NCBI RefSeq assembly: GCF_009389715.1
Contig: NC_052393.1
Coordinates: 3,534,001 to 3,598,000, forward strand
DNA: 64,000 bases
Direction of reading: 5' to 3'
DNA from: Phoenix dactylifera
Lineage: Eukaryota > Streptophyta > Magnoliopsida > Arecales > Arecaceae
In this document: piece by piece, positions 9,840-21,853 of the stretch
Position numbering within the stretch: position 1 is the first letter of the stretch
Layout: each line of letters begins with the position of its first letter
Translations under genes and position numbers: made by a program
Notes under the pieces: model-generated
Databases searched by the model: none
Told to the model about the DNA's origin: nothing
The model's input: the letters and a program-made list of their open reading frames with translations, nothing else

Positions 9840-12800
9840 TCATGGGCCATAATGGTGGTGGCGGCGATGGTGATGGCCAGTATAAGACGGCAAGGGCGAC
9901 GGAGAGGGAGCGATACTGGAGATGCTTGGAATGGTGTAGTTATGAACAGTGGTGGGGAATGGAGTAGTGGACGGAGCCGGAGTCCTGGTAGGGAGGGGAA
10001 GACCTAGTGGTGATGGTGGTGGTGGTGGTGGTGGACATTGGTAGCACTTGGTGAAGAGGCCGAAGGTGTCAATTTGGTGGACGAAATTGGTCACACTAGC
10101 CCAACCCCCGAACCCGAATCCCACCACCAGCACCCAACCCACCACAAATGCGTTGATCGTGTACATGCCAATCCACCTCCCGACAAACCTCGGTGGCGGC
10201 TCCACTGCGTTCTGCAAGGCACCACAAAAGACGTGTTAGCGTCCATAGAAACCTATACTTAATTATAGACTCCTAGGATTTGGGATGCCTGCTTGCTTAA
10301 AGATGATGGTATTGCTTTTGCTTCATGCTCTGAATTTTCACGCACTACAAAGCATATATTGCTAAAGTAATCCACTAAATTCGGTTTTGCAATGAGATTT
10401 CCTTAATTACATGTTTGCATGCATTTAAAATATATATTTTTTGTACAGAATTAAAGATTAACTCGGAAAAGACTACAAACTAACATTAGGTACAACAAGT
10501 TGCTTTCCTCCAAAAAAGTGAGACAGCCAAGTCCATATATTAAATATATTTAGTGTAATAAGATCTATTTTGCGGGCCCCATTCGTTTCTTTGTACTAAG
10601 TGGACTTGGCTTTTTGTATTAAGTGGATGCGGAAATCTTGTCTGACATGCAAGCAAGCATAATAAAGTAGATATTAGTTAGTGAGTTTGCTATCAGGCTT
10701 TTAGAGACAAAAAGTAATGTGACCTTTCAGAGGGGCTTAATAGAAATAGTTCTATCTGTCAAGGGTTTCTATGCAATAATGAATTTTCTTAAGAATTGCT
10801 TTTGGGGGGAAAAAAATGACCTCCCGGGCTGAGGCGGAGCGGAAGGTGAGCATATGGGCTAAGGAGGGGATGATGTAGACGGTGAAGCTGACGAGGAGGG
10901 AGCCGACGGTGGAGTTGATGGGGCCGAAGAAGGGGAAGATGATGGCCAGGAACCAGATGGGAACCACGACGGGGAGCCGCGCCGCCGCCCGCTTGCACAA
11001 ACTCCGGCAGTCGTGGAGCCCCACCAGCTTCTCCCACACGAAGTAGAGAGGCGTACACGCGAACCCGAACGTGATGAACTGGTGGATCAGCATCAGCACC
11101 ACCGCCGCGTCTCTCCACGCCGTCCGCGGCAGCAAAGCGAAAGCATTCGAGTGGTCGAGTAGTAGGTCGCCGAACGCCCAGTAGACGCTCGCCGCCGATG
11201 GCAGAGTCAGCGTCAGCACGTACAACGTTGCGAGCAAGTAGATGGCCTTGAACTTTTGAGGCTTCCACATAGCATGCATGATCTCCCTGATGACGATATA
11301 TGTATAGTTTTTATCTTGTTAGTACTCGTGAGCTAATTCAGCTAGTGTTATTATTAGCATCAGTAACACTATTTGTTACTTGTAGAAACACAGTAAAAAA
11401 AAAGGGATTGTGCAGGAGGTCGATTGGTCGAGATGCATCTGTCTTAGTCTAGCATGCAGGTGCCAACAGTAGATGCTACTGCCTCCTGCCTTAAAGGTGG
11501 TAGTAAAGCTAAGCTTGTTTGACTGTCAAAACTTACCATGGATGTGACAGTGGGAACTCGTATACCTCATCATGCTAATACTATTTCACACAGAGAGAGA
11601 GAGAGTCTTGGGATTCTAGCTTAGAAGAGGTTGGAGCACTGTGTTTGTGATTAATGGATGAGAGAGGAAAGAAGAGAGCAGAAGAGAACAAATGTTGCAT
11701 GCAGCTGTCTTTTCTTTATTTTGGAATAAGATGATTAAAGAGAGCATATGAACAGGTGTACGTAAGAAAACCTCAGGACCCTTTTTGACATGGTGAAAGT
11801 TATCTATCTTTGATGGTGCATTAATGATATTTCTTCAAAGTAAATAAAGATAAGATAGGAGTGAGAGTGCTGTGATTAGGTTGGAGGGGAGGAGGGGTAT
11901 AGTGGTCCCATTATCTGGTCAAAGAAGCAGACAGGTTCAGATGATGCATGCATCACAAGCGATAAAAAAATTCAGAAAAAAAAGAAAGATAAGAAGAAGC
12001 GGGCAGATCACGCCAGATGGGCAAGTGGGTTTGTTTATTTTTGTTATTTTGATGTAAGAGTTGTCGCCTTACACTGTAACAGCGTGGCCACCGAAGGTGT
12101 AGAGAATGTTTGTGGCGCCAGTAAAGTAGAGAACGAGCTTAGCCGGTCCCGAATGCTTCACTCCCTCCACCTGGCGTCATTTCACCACCCAACATCCCAC
12201 GTTTCAAGAGACAAGCTAAAGAAGAAGAACCAAAAGAGAAATGGGCTTGGCGATCTTGTGATTCTCAAGAAGACTGCATACCTGGCCATGAAGGAGGGAA
12301 GCAACAGTGAGATACCAGGCAGTGTAGGTTGTCATTAGGAGGCCGAGGAAGGACCACATCCTGTAGTTGTGGAAAGATGGGATGAACACTGTGGTGGCAC
12401 AGCAAGCCCCGAATATATAAGTCCATGTCCTCTTGTCCAGCTTGTCATTGATATAGTATATGTTGCTGCCACAAAGCAGACACGGAGACAACAATAGATC
12501 AGCTCTCTACGCTTTAACCTTCTTTCTAATAATCTTTAAGATAACAAAATTAATAAAGCAAAAAAAAAATAAAAATGAACAAGAGCAGCAAATACCTAGC
12601 ACAAGCAATGAGCTGAATGACAGATCCAAATAGAAGAAAAGTGCAGTTGAAGGCCAAACCCACATTCCTCCAGTGCTTCCCTAGAAGCCCATCTAACACC
12701 TCGAACCACTTTTTTCATAAAAAATGCAACAAAGAAACAAAATGCCAGGTAAGGAAGTGGCCATCGACAATTTCTAAGCTTAAACAAAGAAAAGTGGAGA

Positions 12801-13268
12801 GAGCAGTACCTGAATGACATGGTTCCTGAAGTTCACCTTCTCCCTCTCCTTCCGAGTCCTATACTCCACATAGAGAATGCTGATAAGGTAAGCCGTCCAG
12901 CTCCCCATGAGACCATAGAACAGTTGGAAAAGGATACCACTCATCATGCCCAGCTGTGAAAAGGAATATGGCAGTGTAAGCAGCACCTGGGCCACCTGAG
13001 AACCAAACCATACCAAATTAAGTCTTAGTCCATATTGGGGCGAGAAATGAGAAGAACGGAAGGGAAACAAGTAGGGAAAGGGTGCGTGTTGAACCTGGTT
13101 GGAAGCACAACTGAACCAAGCGTCATAGGCGGAGCCGCCATGCCAGAGGAGGCTGGAGAGCCTTGACTTGACGGTCTTGGACTCCCCCTCCTGCTCCATC
13201 TCTATGTACCTTCCCACCATCACCGTCTCCACCACCTTGTCCTCGTTCCCGTTCGAGGCCGACTCCAT
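9840..13268 (-). CDS. LAX2: Auxin influx carrier, LAX2-type (AUX1/LAX family)
   Basis: Encodes a proton-coupled auxin (IAA) importer of the plasma membrane, AAAP superfamily. Seven exons read on the minus strand: 13268-13095, 12995-12810, 12708-12596, 12465-12282, 12170-12073, 11286-10821, 10211-9840. All introns are GT-AG and the frame closes, giving 530 aa. The sequence contains the family blocks GGSAYDAWFSCASNQ, LPYSFSQLGM, VNFRNHVIQWFEVLDG, IPSFHNYRMWSFLG, FGGHAVTVEIMHAMWKPQKF and the closing DTFGLFTKCYQCPPP. GKHWRNVGLAFNC, LHGQVEGVKHSGP and SASARENAVEPPPR favour LAX2 over AUX1. A short acidic N-terminus precedes the usual eleven-helix core. The C-terminal tail is longer than in known members (about 485 aa total): seven prolines, then a Ser/Pro-rich stretch and a His/Arg-rich end. 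The ATG at 13268 is the only in-frame start giving the family N-terminus. Confidence 0.95.
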
Positions 13269-13326
13269 CTTCCGCCTTGGCTTTGCGTACTCTCTCTTCT
13301 AGCTCAAAGTGCTCTTGTTAGTTATT

Positions 13327-13328
13327 CT

Positions 13329-13369
<41 letters not shown>
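13327..13369. repeat. (CT)n microsatellite in LAX2 leader
   Basis: About 18 CT units lie between the LAX2 ATG (13268) and its TATA box (13460-13467), so the mRNA leader would contain (GA)n. Confidence 0.85.
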
Positions 13370-13372
<3 letters not shown>

Positions 13373-13459
13373 TTCCTTGTTTGAGAACTAGCTGACGAAA
13401 TGGGATGACTAGCAAGCTACCGTTTGGACTCCAAGTGGGAAAGAAGGGGGTTGGTCTTC

Positions 13460-13467
13460 TATTTATA
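13460..13467 (-). promoter_or_regulatory. TATA box of the LAX2-type gene
   Basis: TATAAATA on the minus strand, about 190 bases upstream of the ATG. It implies transcription starting near 13430 and a leader of about 160 nt carrying the GA repeat. Confidence 0.6.
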
Positions 13468-13511
13468 CTGCGAGTGGTGGGGAAGTGAGGTAGTTTTGAG
13501 AGGGGTTCATG

Positions 13512-13512
<1 letters not shown>

Positions 13513-13543
<31 letters not shown>
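13513..13543. repeat. Second (CT)n tract upstream of LAX2
   Basis: A CT dinucleotide tract about 50 bp upstream of the TATA box, GA-rich on the gene's sense strand. GA repeats are known binding sites for BPC/GAGA-binding proteins in plants; function here is inference. Confidence 0.7.
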
Positions 13544-13546
<3 letters not shown>

Positions 13547-13834
13547 GCAGCTCAGAAGAGAAGAAAAGAGTGAGGGAAAACCGGCTTTAAGGAGGAAACA
13601 GCCTGGTTTTTGGACCGTTGGTTTTTTAAATTAAATAAATTTTAAAATTTGCAGTGATGGTAGCGTGGTTATCCTGCTCCGCACGGCCGGCTCGCCCCGG
13701 TTCCCGAGTTAGTCCTCCACACCCGGACCACACCATCGTTCGCGGATCGTGATTAATTAAGAACAAAGCCATTTAAAATTGCTACGCAGCTTGTTAAATA
13801 TTCCACCACCTTCCTCCCCCACCCTTAAAACCTC

Positions 13835-13881
13835 AACCCACATCGGTTACTCCCCGGATAGGTCTTGAATACTTATATAAG
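13835..13881 (+). promoter_or_regulatory. snRNA-promoter-like USE plus TATA module, copy 2
   Basis: AACCCACATCG (13835-13845) is one base from the plant USE consensus RTCCCACATCG and is followed after 28 bases by TATATAAG (13874-13881). Box order and spacing match the module at 2087-2133. It is part of the same dispersed repeat (similarity runs to about 13905). No U1-U6 RNA sequence follows. Confidence 0.4.
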
Positions 13882-14159
13882 ATCAAAAAATCCAAATAAT
13901 ACTAAGATAAAGCTTGGCTCAACCCACGGTCGCTTATTGGATCCATTCGCTTTAGAGGCAAAAGCCGATCCAACCCAATTCGGTCATGTATTCCTCCTCA
14001 TCCATTGCAGGCCTGGGGGGGATCATGGTTTCTTTCAATTCGGATCCAGTTTATTCTATAACTCTGTAATTTCCCCCTGTTTGAACCAGCTTGTAAACAC
14101 TATTAACATTGTTCGGTCCAACACCAACTCAAAAATTTCCTTCAACAACTAGGAGAGGA

Positions 14160-17100
14160 GGGATTATATCAACCACACCACTGATATCAATATTGGGTAA
14201 TTATACCCATTTCTACAAGCTATCTAAAGATACAAAGGTATATTTGGCTGCCCAATTTGACCGAGAGTTCAGGTTACTCTAGGTTTGAGTTTGGATGGAT
14301 CGGAACCCAGTGAGCCCCTGATATTACCATTAATTAACTTATTGTCTGGCACGTCCATGATGGTGATGGATGGCTATGATTGCCGAACTTTTATTTGTCT
14401 CGTCAATTGTGGGTAGGGGGGCGCAAGGGCAAATAAAAATCACTTCCATTGTTTTGAATTGGGTCCGTGTTAATCTCGGAACTGGAGAGACGAATTTCCC
14501 ATGGCAACGGACATGTGCGAACGGTGGAAAGGAGGAAGACCGCATGATTGCATCCGAGCGAGCGTGTTCGCTTTAATGTGGGGGAGGGGCCGAAGGCTGT
14601 GGACGGCCACCAAAGGCGCTTTACCACATGGGGGGCCGAAAAGAAGAAATGGGCCCCACCGCATATGTCACGTGGGGGCCCACAAGGCGGATCGAGTGTT
14701 TGGGCCGTGCGCCCCGGGGAAACGGCAAGCCCCGCAGTAACATTCCCTCTTTTCCCTTATTGTGTTTCCCTTTCTTTTTGTCCTCTCAACGCCTGGTGCT
14801 CCACCCCTTCTATTGGAACGCATCCCACACACCCCACATGGTGGAATTCTTTTATCCCCAACTTGTGTGTCACTTCTTACATCAATATATAAATATTTGG
14901 GGCTGCACCATCTTCATGACATATTTGTCATGCCTATTCTTTCTTGCCCTTATTAACTCAAAAATAGTGGAGGTCATAACTCAAAACAATCATGCAATTT
15001 GATATAATGCTGAAAGCTGGGATTTTTTTTGTTTTGATACCTTTTTCCCTGACCAGGCTTGTTAAAGTTGTTGGGAGATTCATGTTTGAAGCATGATGCT
15101 CCAAACCTCTCACCCTAAAGACACAAGTTATAAGTCCACTATTTATCAAAGTCAGGTGAGCAAAACAGAGTTTTTTTTTTTGGATAAAAACAGCATTTCA
15201 TATAGATCTCACATGAGTACAGCTAGACAAGTCAAAAAAAAGAAAATGATACAAAAGAGAAGGGATATCATGCCGTATATCTAAAGATGGAGAAATAACC
15301 AAACTTCAGTTTAGCCATTTGTTTCAGCGTGATTGGTTACACAGAATTGATATTATGCATCCACAAGGTCTGCACCAAAAATTGGACAAGGAATTGTATA
15401 TCTTGGACCTCTCAAAAAAATGTATATCTTGATTCGATGTCAATGTTGTCAGTATACCAATTAATTCGCATTCTTTCAATAGTTCAACATGCTAATGCAA
15501 AACAAGATGAGCAATGTTGGGCAATAAACTATTAGTAGAGAAAGGATCATCGATATTTAAACTTTAAGCAATCTTTGTAAACCGTTTATGTTTGTCTGCC
15601 TATGCTTGTTTGTTAAAATCAAGAGTTGATGAAATTTACAACTTTCTCCTTCTTCGCCTTCATAACTTTGTATAAGCAGCATTAAATCAGGGCATCATTT
15701 TGGGTTTCTCTCAAGATGATTATACTCTTCATATAATTGTATGTTTCATAACTATTTACGAAGACGGGGTTGAATAACAATGAGCAGATAATTAAGTTCA
15801 TGTTTAATTCTTGGAAGAGGTGATTCCAAGTGTTTGTTATGGGTAGTTCTTTATCCTTCATTTGAAACAACTGGCTACTCTTCCACAAGTACTCAACAAG
15901 GGGAAAATGAATCATGTTTGATAAGGAATTCAACTCTAGGGCCATTAGCTTTTTCGTTTGAACCTTGTGTGAAAATAAGAAGAAGATCAGCATTTTCTCA
16001 GGAAAAAGAAGCCAGAAAGACAGTTTAATATGTTTTTTTTTTTGGAGTAAATGGAGACTAATGGGGAATAGTCTAATATGTTAAAACTACAAATTCTTTA
16101 ACCATATTTGCTGCATCACTGCATGCACTATTTGTTTATCAAGTTACCTACTAAAATCTTTCAAAATCACATGAATTGAAACAGTAACGAGCACACATTA
16201 TTTATCTTGGCGTCCGATCCCTCTAATGCCATGATATATGTTATTTACTCTAGTCTTATGGTATTAGTTGATCTTGTGGTGACAACGTTCATTATAGCAA
16301 TACATACTACGTCATATCTGGCATTCTGATGATAGTAGGAATTATAAGAATATTTGACAACATTACAGCTACGAACATTCGAACTTTAACGGAAATTTAG
16401 GTTTAGCTTCATGGTAGGTCCGCACAATCATCGCAAGTTAGCATGTCTTTGACAATTCCAGTCGACCTAAATGCTAGGATTACGTATACAAATATTCAAA
16501 TAATAGCTTGCTTTTGCACATGCTAACGCTAAATTTTGAAATCAGACTCTTTCTAATTGCACTACCTTTGTCTTTTGTTAAGAGTTCTTCCATTAGATCA
16601 TGCCTGCAAAATTCTAAAGCTTTGGCTTGTCCATATACAAAAGCATGCTGCAGTGAGGTTATGTTCTTTGTAGCTAATTTTGGATTGGTAGTTCATACCA
16701 TATGATTAGCAATGATTGAAGCGCCACTGCTTCAGTCTCTGCTTATATTATCCTCTTATTCCTGTTCTCAACATTGATATGCTAAAAACTTTTCATCACA
16801 AAGGTGTACTAAAGCTGGTTTCAAATTGCTTTAGTGGTGCTGTTTTCAAAAGAAAAGCCTTTACAAGATCACAAAAGTTTGACTAAATAAAGCCATCTTC
16901 CACCTTTAATTCCTAGTTGGAGTTCAGTTAAATGACCCAATCAGGTTAGAAACCAGTGACCACATTCATTCTAATTTTGAAGGCAGAGAAAGGTAGAGAA
17001 TGGATACAGAGAACTCCAAACTCCAAGAACTTAACAAAAGATCCTTTGGTCCAGCTTTGTAGAGCCGGACTGCACATTAATTTCCTTGGTGAAATATGGG

Positions 17101-18540
17101 AGTCGCATAAAGTGCAGACCTTCTCATGACTTGTTCAGAGTCCTAATGCGCTGAGCATGTGGTAAAGGCTCTCTTAGCTTTTGGCAAGCCACCATCTCAG
17201 AGCAATGAATAACGAAAGAGCATGAGGGGTTGAAGAGCAATTGTGGGACTCGGGAGATCCCACCTCACTTCCCAACAATGGCTGTAGGAGTCCATGATGG
17301 TCCCTAACTCCATACCAAAGCACACATTTTGCCTCTGCCGTATGCACAGTATCATTAGATCTCTTGTCATCCCCTCCACAACCAACATCATGTTGTCTTC
17401 TTGAGGGGCTCGATCCCTTTTCCTCCTCCTCACCGCAAGATGAGGGGTTCCAAAACGAAGCTCCCACTCTAGCTATCTAGCATGGAGAGATCTAGAGAAA
17501 TGTGGTCAAAGCTCTCAGGTTTTCATGAAATGCGATCCAATCCTTTATCAGCATTGCGTAAAGAGGCCTTCATTTAAGCCAAAAAGGAGGAAAGCTTTGT
17601 TTATTGTTTAAGTGGTTCGTCTGACTTTGCACTCAATGGGCTTACATCACCAGAGGGGACCCATATGGGAGAGCACGAGAGCAGGAGTGGGACAATGTGT
17701 GGTGCAAGGAGATCATGAGCGTCATCTCCCATGGAGGAATCTAGTTGAAAAGCTCGCAAGCATTGACACTGGCAACAGCTCTCTCTCTTCCTCATGCTCA
17801 TCTCTCTATCTCTCACTTTCTGAGGGATAGAATAACAACATAAGAAGACCATGTGAGGCTGTCCTCCTGCTGCAATTGTAATGGGTTGCTTTGTTATCGC
17901 CTGGAGCCTGGGAGAGATTGTTCCCAGAACTGCATGTACTTTCTACTGTTCTTTTAGACAAATTGAGATTGTTGATAGCATTGTTGTCTGTACCCTTAAC
18001 CAGTTGTGAGATAGTGGGGATGTTTAAGAGAAAAAAAATGGCTGGAGCGAATTGGTCGCTGGTATTGGGCAATTGGTTAAAGGTGGCTTTGCGTGTGGGA
18101 TAATGAAATTGCAGGCATTGTTAGTGATGTAATTTGCTTGGTGTGAAAGCTTTGAGCTATTTCGGTTGGGCCTGATGCCTGGGGTTCACTAGTTGATACC
18201 ATCTGACGAATGATTTTTTCTAGGTTTATAGATGTTATCTTTAGATGCATTATTTATCTTTGAACCAGTTATGGTTCAGAGTAATAATGTACGCCAATAA
18301 AGAAAGGACGCAAATAAATCCGGGATTGCTAAATTAGAGAAGCTCATTCATTTATATAAGCTATAAGCGCCAAGAACACTCCTTTTTACAAACCATGTTG
18401 GAGCCAAATTTTCTTTGATGATTAAAGAGAGGCCAAAAGGAGCCACCCAGCTTTCATTACTAGAGATAAAAAAGAATTTGCATCTTGGAAGAGAGAACAA
18501 GATCAATTAGAGAGATAAAGGGATGGATAATAATAACCTT
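14160..18540. other. Spacer upstream of LAX2, no gene seen
   Basis: Contains a GC-rich patch (about 14440-14740, with a CACGTG at 14669-14674). At about 15170-15181 a T-run is followed by GGATAAA on the plus strand, which could be the reversed 3' end of an antisense LINE. The rest is AT-rich DNA without recognisable domains. Overlapping short frames in the GC patch and at 17.2-17.9 kb look like chance. Confidence 0.45.
14650..14682. promoter_or_regulatory. G-box inside a TGGGCCC inverted repeat
   Basis: TGGGCCCCAC at the left and the mirrored GTGGGGGCCCA at the right flank a CACGTG G-box (14669-14674). It lies about 1.2 kb upstream of the LAX2 TATA box. TGGGCCC is a known TCP-type promoter element; regulation of LAX2 by it is inference. 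Confidence 0.35.
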
Positions 18541-18960
18541 TCATCAAACAATAGGAAGAAAGTAAGAAAAATTCTTGATTTTGTTCCAATCTTCCGTCAA
18601 CTGGTAGCTTTTTGTGATTGCATAGAATAGACCACATACCGCAATTTGAAAACCAGCATAAGCAATAGAAGTGATGGAGGAGTGCTTGTTAAGAAAAATC
18701 CTAGTATTTCTCTCTTTCCAAACAGTCCAGATCATCGCCACAAATAACATGAGAATGATAAACTGAAAGGAGGTTCGAGGGTAAAGAATTTTGAGAGAGC
18801 AGCATATCCTTTTCCAAATGGTAGAGAAAAAAGGGCAAAAAGAGAACAAATGATCCATTGATTCCCGTGTTTGATGACATAAAACACAACCTCTTATACT
18901 TCTATCAGTCTTTTTTCAAGTATATCTCTGGTGTTTAATTTTTTCTTCCAAAAAGGCCAG
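18541..18960 (-). pseudogene. LINE ORF2 remnant, zinc-binding RT end
   Basis: On the minus strand a frameshifted translation gives WKKKLNTRDIL, then GCVLCHQTRESMDHLF, then FCPFFSTIWKRI and WTVWKERNTRIF. This is the zf-RVT region found near the C-terminus of plant LINE ORF2. A stop and frameshift lie near 18895. The lineage differs from the long LINE at 56-62.7 kb. No endonuclease or RT domain remains. Confidence 0.75.
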
Positions 18961-19547
18961 AGGTTCAAGTTAAACCTATTGGATCAAGTCAAAGACATAG
19001 CTGACTTGTCGCAGTGTGAACAGGCTGTGTTCAAGATTTTCCGTAAGCCAACTTGATCCATGAGCCGTTAGCTGCTAGGAAGCATCAAGAATCGAGATCT
19101 TATGGCATTAAAGTAATTGAAAATTGAGACCCCAGCCTTGCAAGTCTCCTAACCCAAACCTAACGAGTCTAATTAACCCCCCTCAACCCAAACTCAGCAA
19201 GACTTCAAATGCTTTGAAAAAAAAATAATAATAAATGCAGGTTTTGGTTGGGCCAAGGCGATCTCGATTTAGAAAAATAGTGTCTGAGAAAGTGTATGTG
19301 CACCAAAATTTAAATTCCTACATGTATTCCCGAAGTGCTTCAAGTTACAAAGCACGATTACATTGATTTTATTTTTTTACCTTTGCACATAGATTAATAT
19401 CGTAATCAACTTGGGTTGGACCGCTTTAATACCTGCTGTGGAGATCACTGTTGCATCACATCTCTATATGGAAATCAGTGTTGCAGAGAACAGACAACAT
19501 CCACTAGAAAATCTGCACTAAATTGTAGAGGAGTTTCTTGTCGAAGC
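18961..19547. other. Spacer, no gene seen
   Basis: AT-rich spacer, possibly containing further decayed LINE sequence adjoining the zf-RVT remnant. Nothing else is recognised. Confidence 0.4.
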
Positions 19548-19998
19548 TTCGGTTGGCAATTTATGACCCGATGTGTTAATCCAACCTCCAAACGACATAG
19601 TTATTTTAAGCAGACTGGGGTTTGACATAAATAATTTTGGGTCATAAACAAATAAAACCAGTTAGATTTGTTTATTAAATGGATTAGATTCAGACTTGAC
19701 CTTTGATCTATTTAAACCTATTTAAAACATGTTTAACCTATTTAAAACCTACTTCATCTGTTTTTGACCCGTTTACCTTGCTCCACTTAACTTGTTCAAT
19801 TTGTTTAAATCCATTTAATCCATTAAAAATCTGTTTAATTCGTTAAACCTAACTTAACCTGTTTAATAAATGGGTTATATGGGTCGGATCGAGTTATCTA
19901 TTTAATAAATAGGTCGGATTTCGATTGATGGATTTTTGCCAAGACTCATATCGGATCTAATCCGTATATGATCCAATCCGATCTGATTGCCGCCCCTA
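19548..19998. mobile_element. hAT-like non-autonomous remnant, weak
   Basis: The right end is CAAT-mirrored: its reverse complement reads TAGGGGCGGCAAT, and the left end reads TTCGGTTGGCAAT (9 of 13 match). Flanking octamers GTCGAAGC and GTCCGAGC match at 6 of 8, as a decayed 8-bp target duplication would. The interior has many CTATTTAAA and GACCCGTTTA-type repeats and no coding capacity. Confidence 0.3.
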
Positions 19999-20862
19999 GT
20001 CCGAGCTGTTTGCACCCAAATCTTTGCTAGCACGGCACCTCATAATGCAGTACCGTTCCCAATACAAGGAATTGAAAGGATGGTCCTAACTCAAGTTAGG
20101 AAGCAAATGGTTTGAGCTGGGTTGAGTCTAACCTCACTCATCCTCAGCCCAGATTAGAGTCAAGTCTCTGATTTCGAGCCATGCATGCGGCCTAGTTCTG
20201 TGAACTGGGATGGTTTTGTGTTGTGGCCGGGCGTGATATTTATAGGCTAGACGCCATACAATTTGTTATGGCCAATCTGGGCCAGCTACAACTTTGTTGA
20301 TTGGTTTCTGAGCCTTGTGTTCCGGTTAACATTGGCTTAGGCAAGTCTGCAGTGATTTAGATTTCCTCTTTTATTCCTCAAAGTTACATTGGAAAATTTC
20401 TCCATTGGCGGTGTGCGTGATTGGTTTCATGTACAGGTGCACATTACTCCTAAACTTCCCTAAGAGTTCGAAGTCAAGGTTATGCTCAACCTTGCTTGAC
20501 TTGGGGGACCGATTTGGGTCACTTAAGTTCTCCATGAAACTAATTACTCAAGTCTATCTGTCATTTTATCATTTTAACAAGCCTGATAAAAGATAATCAA
20601 TGATCAGGTGCAAGATATTTGTATACCATCTTTCTATGACTCCATGGCTGAAGGAGAAATGATCTGTCTAAGAAACATTATTGTTACAATAAGACGGTGT
20701 AGCATTTCCAATATTTAACGCTGAACAATCTGTCTCAAGACAATGAAAATTGAAGAAGTGATGTTTGAACTTTAGGTGGATTCTGAGAGTGCATAAAACT
20801 ACTCTCTCTCTAGCTTAATTTACATAGATGCTAGTTTATTTGAAATACTTCTGCTAGATCCT
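19999..20862. other. Spacer, no gene seen
   Basis: No recognisable coding or RNA feature. Confidence 0.45.
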
Positions 20863-20985
20863 TGAGCATAGCCTAGTGGTACACTCTCTCATCCCTAAAG
20901 TAAGAGGCTAACCATTCAAAATTTGTGGTGGTATCTCTCAAAAATTTTGGCTGTGCTCGAGGAAGCAATGGACTAGAACCGTCTA
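20863..20985 (+). repeat. SINE-like (tRNA-derived) head, candidate
   Basis: TAGCCTAGTGG near 20872 matches the RNA polymerase III A-box TRGYNNARNNG. A degenerate B-box (CCATTCAAAAT, near 20913) follows at typical distance. The GAGCATAGCCTAGTGG opening resembles plant SINEs. The 3' end and target duplication were not found. Confidence 0.35.
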
Positions 20986-21829
20986 TGTTGGTAGTCTTGG
21001 TTTGTAGGGTAGCCCTAAAATTTGAATGGTGTTAATGTTCGAGGATTTAGATCCATTATCATTGTGCAATACTTGGAAAAGGGATGATACCATCGGAGGA
21101 AGTGCTTGATAGTAAATACTATTTAGATTTTAAAAAATTGTTAAATCAAAATTTAGGCTTCACTGAAATCACCAACCCTAGTGGCTGGTACCATCTTCTA
21201 ATGGGTTACCCAATACCTAGAGTCTTAAAGATCAAAAGGAGTACTGCTAATCTGCTATCAAGGAGTTTAAAAAAGTGAGTATAAGATTCATTGTTTGGAA
21301 TGGGTATATGCCGGCCACTTGCAATCAATGTTGTTTGCATAGAAGCATCTTCCATTTCTCTTTCCAAGTTATAGACAACATCGAAAAGGTTCGATATGGG
21401 CCATTGAGCAACTTGATGTTAGTGATGATTGGTGCAATTTGATATCTAGTCTACAACTGCATCTACGAATAATTTTATATTGCTTGTCTGTATAGAGAAA
21501 AAAATTAGGCTACAAATTGCATGGACAATTTTAGATATAAGTGTAGGATGGTTTAAGATGGAGAGGACATATGAATGTAGAAAATTTGCTGAGTGCTGAT
21601 GTTATTAGACCATTTCTACGTCCTAAAAAATTCCTCCTTACCACCACCAATACCCCCAAAAAACATAAGCAAGTTCTTGTTGTAAGTCACTGATAGTATT
21701 ATAAATTCCTAAAAATATATATTTTAATTGTAATAAAATAATTATTGCTTTGAACAAACAATAAATAAAATATGTTATATACATCAAAAAATACTTCATG
21801 TGATTCTCCCTAAATCTCGATGTAAAATT
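20986..21829. other. Spacer, no gene seen
   Basis: AT-rich spacer ending in the (TA)n tract that hosts the foldback element. Confidence 0.45.
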
Positions 21830-21853
21830 TTATATATATATATATATATATAT

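Noticed and set aside
10752..11279. 175-codon frame taken as a stand-alone amino acid transporter gene
   Set aside because: It is exon 6 of the LAX2-type gene read through its GT donor at 10820; the true continuation is the exon at 10211.
14370..15002. Cluster of overlapping frames on both strands in a GC-rich patch
   Set aside because: All are short, mutually overlapping and without domains; better explained by composition.
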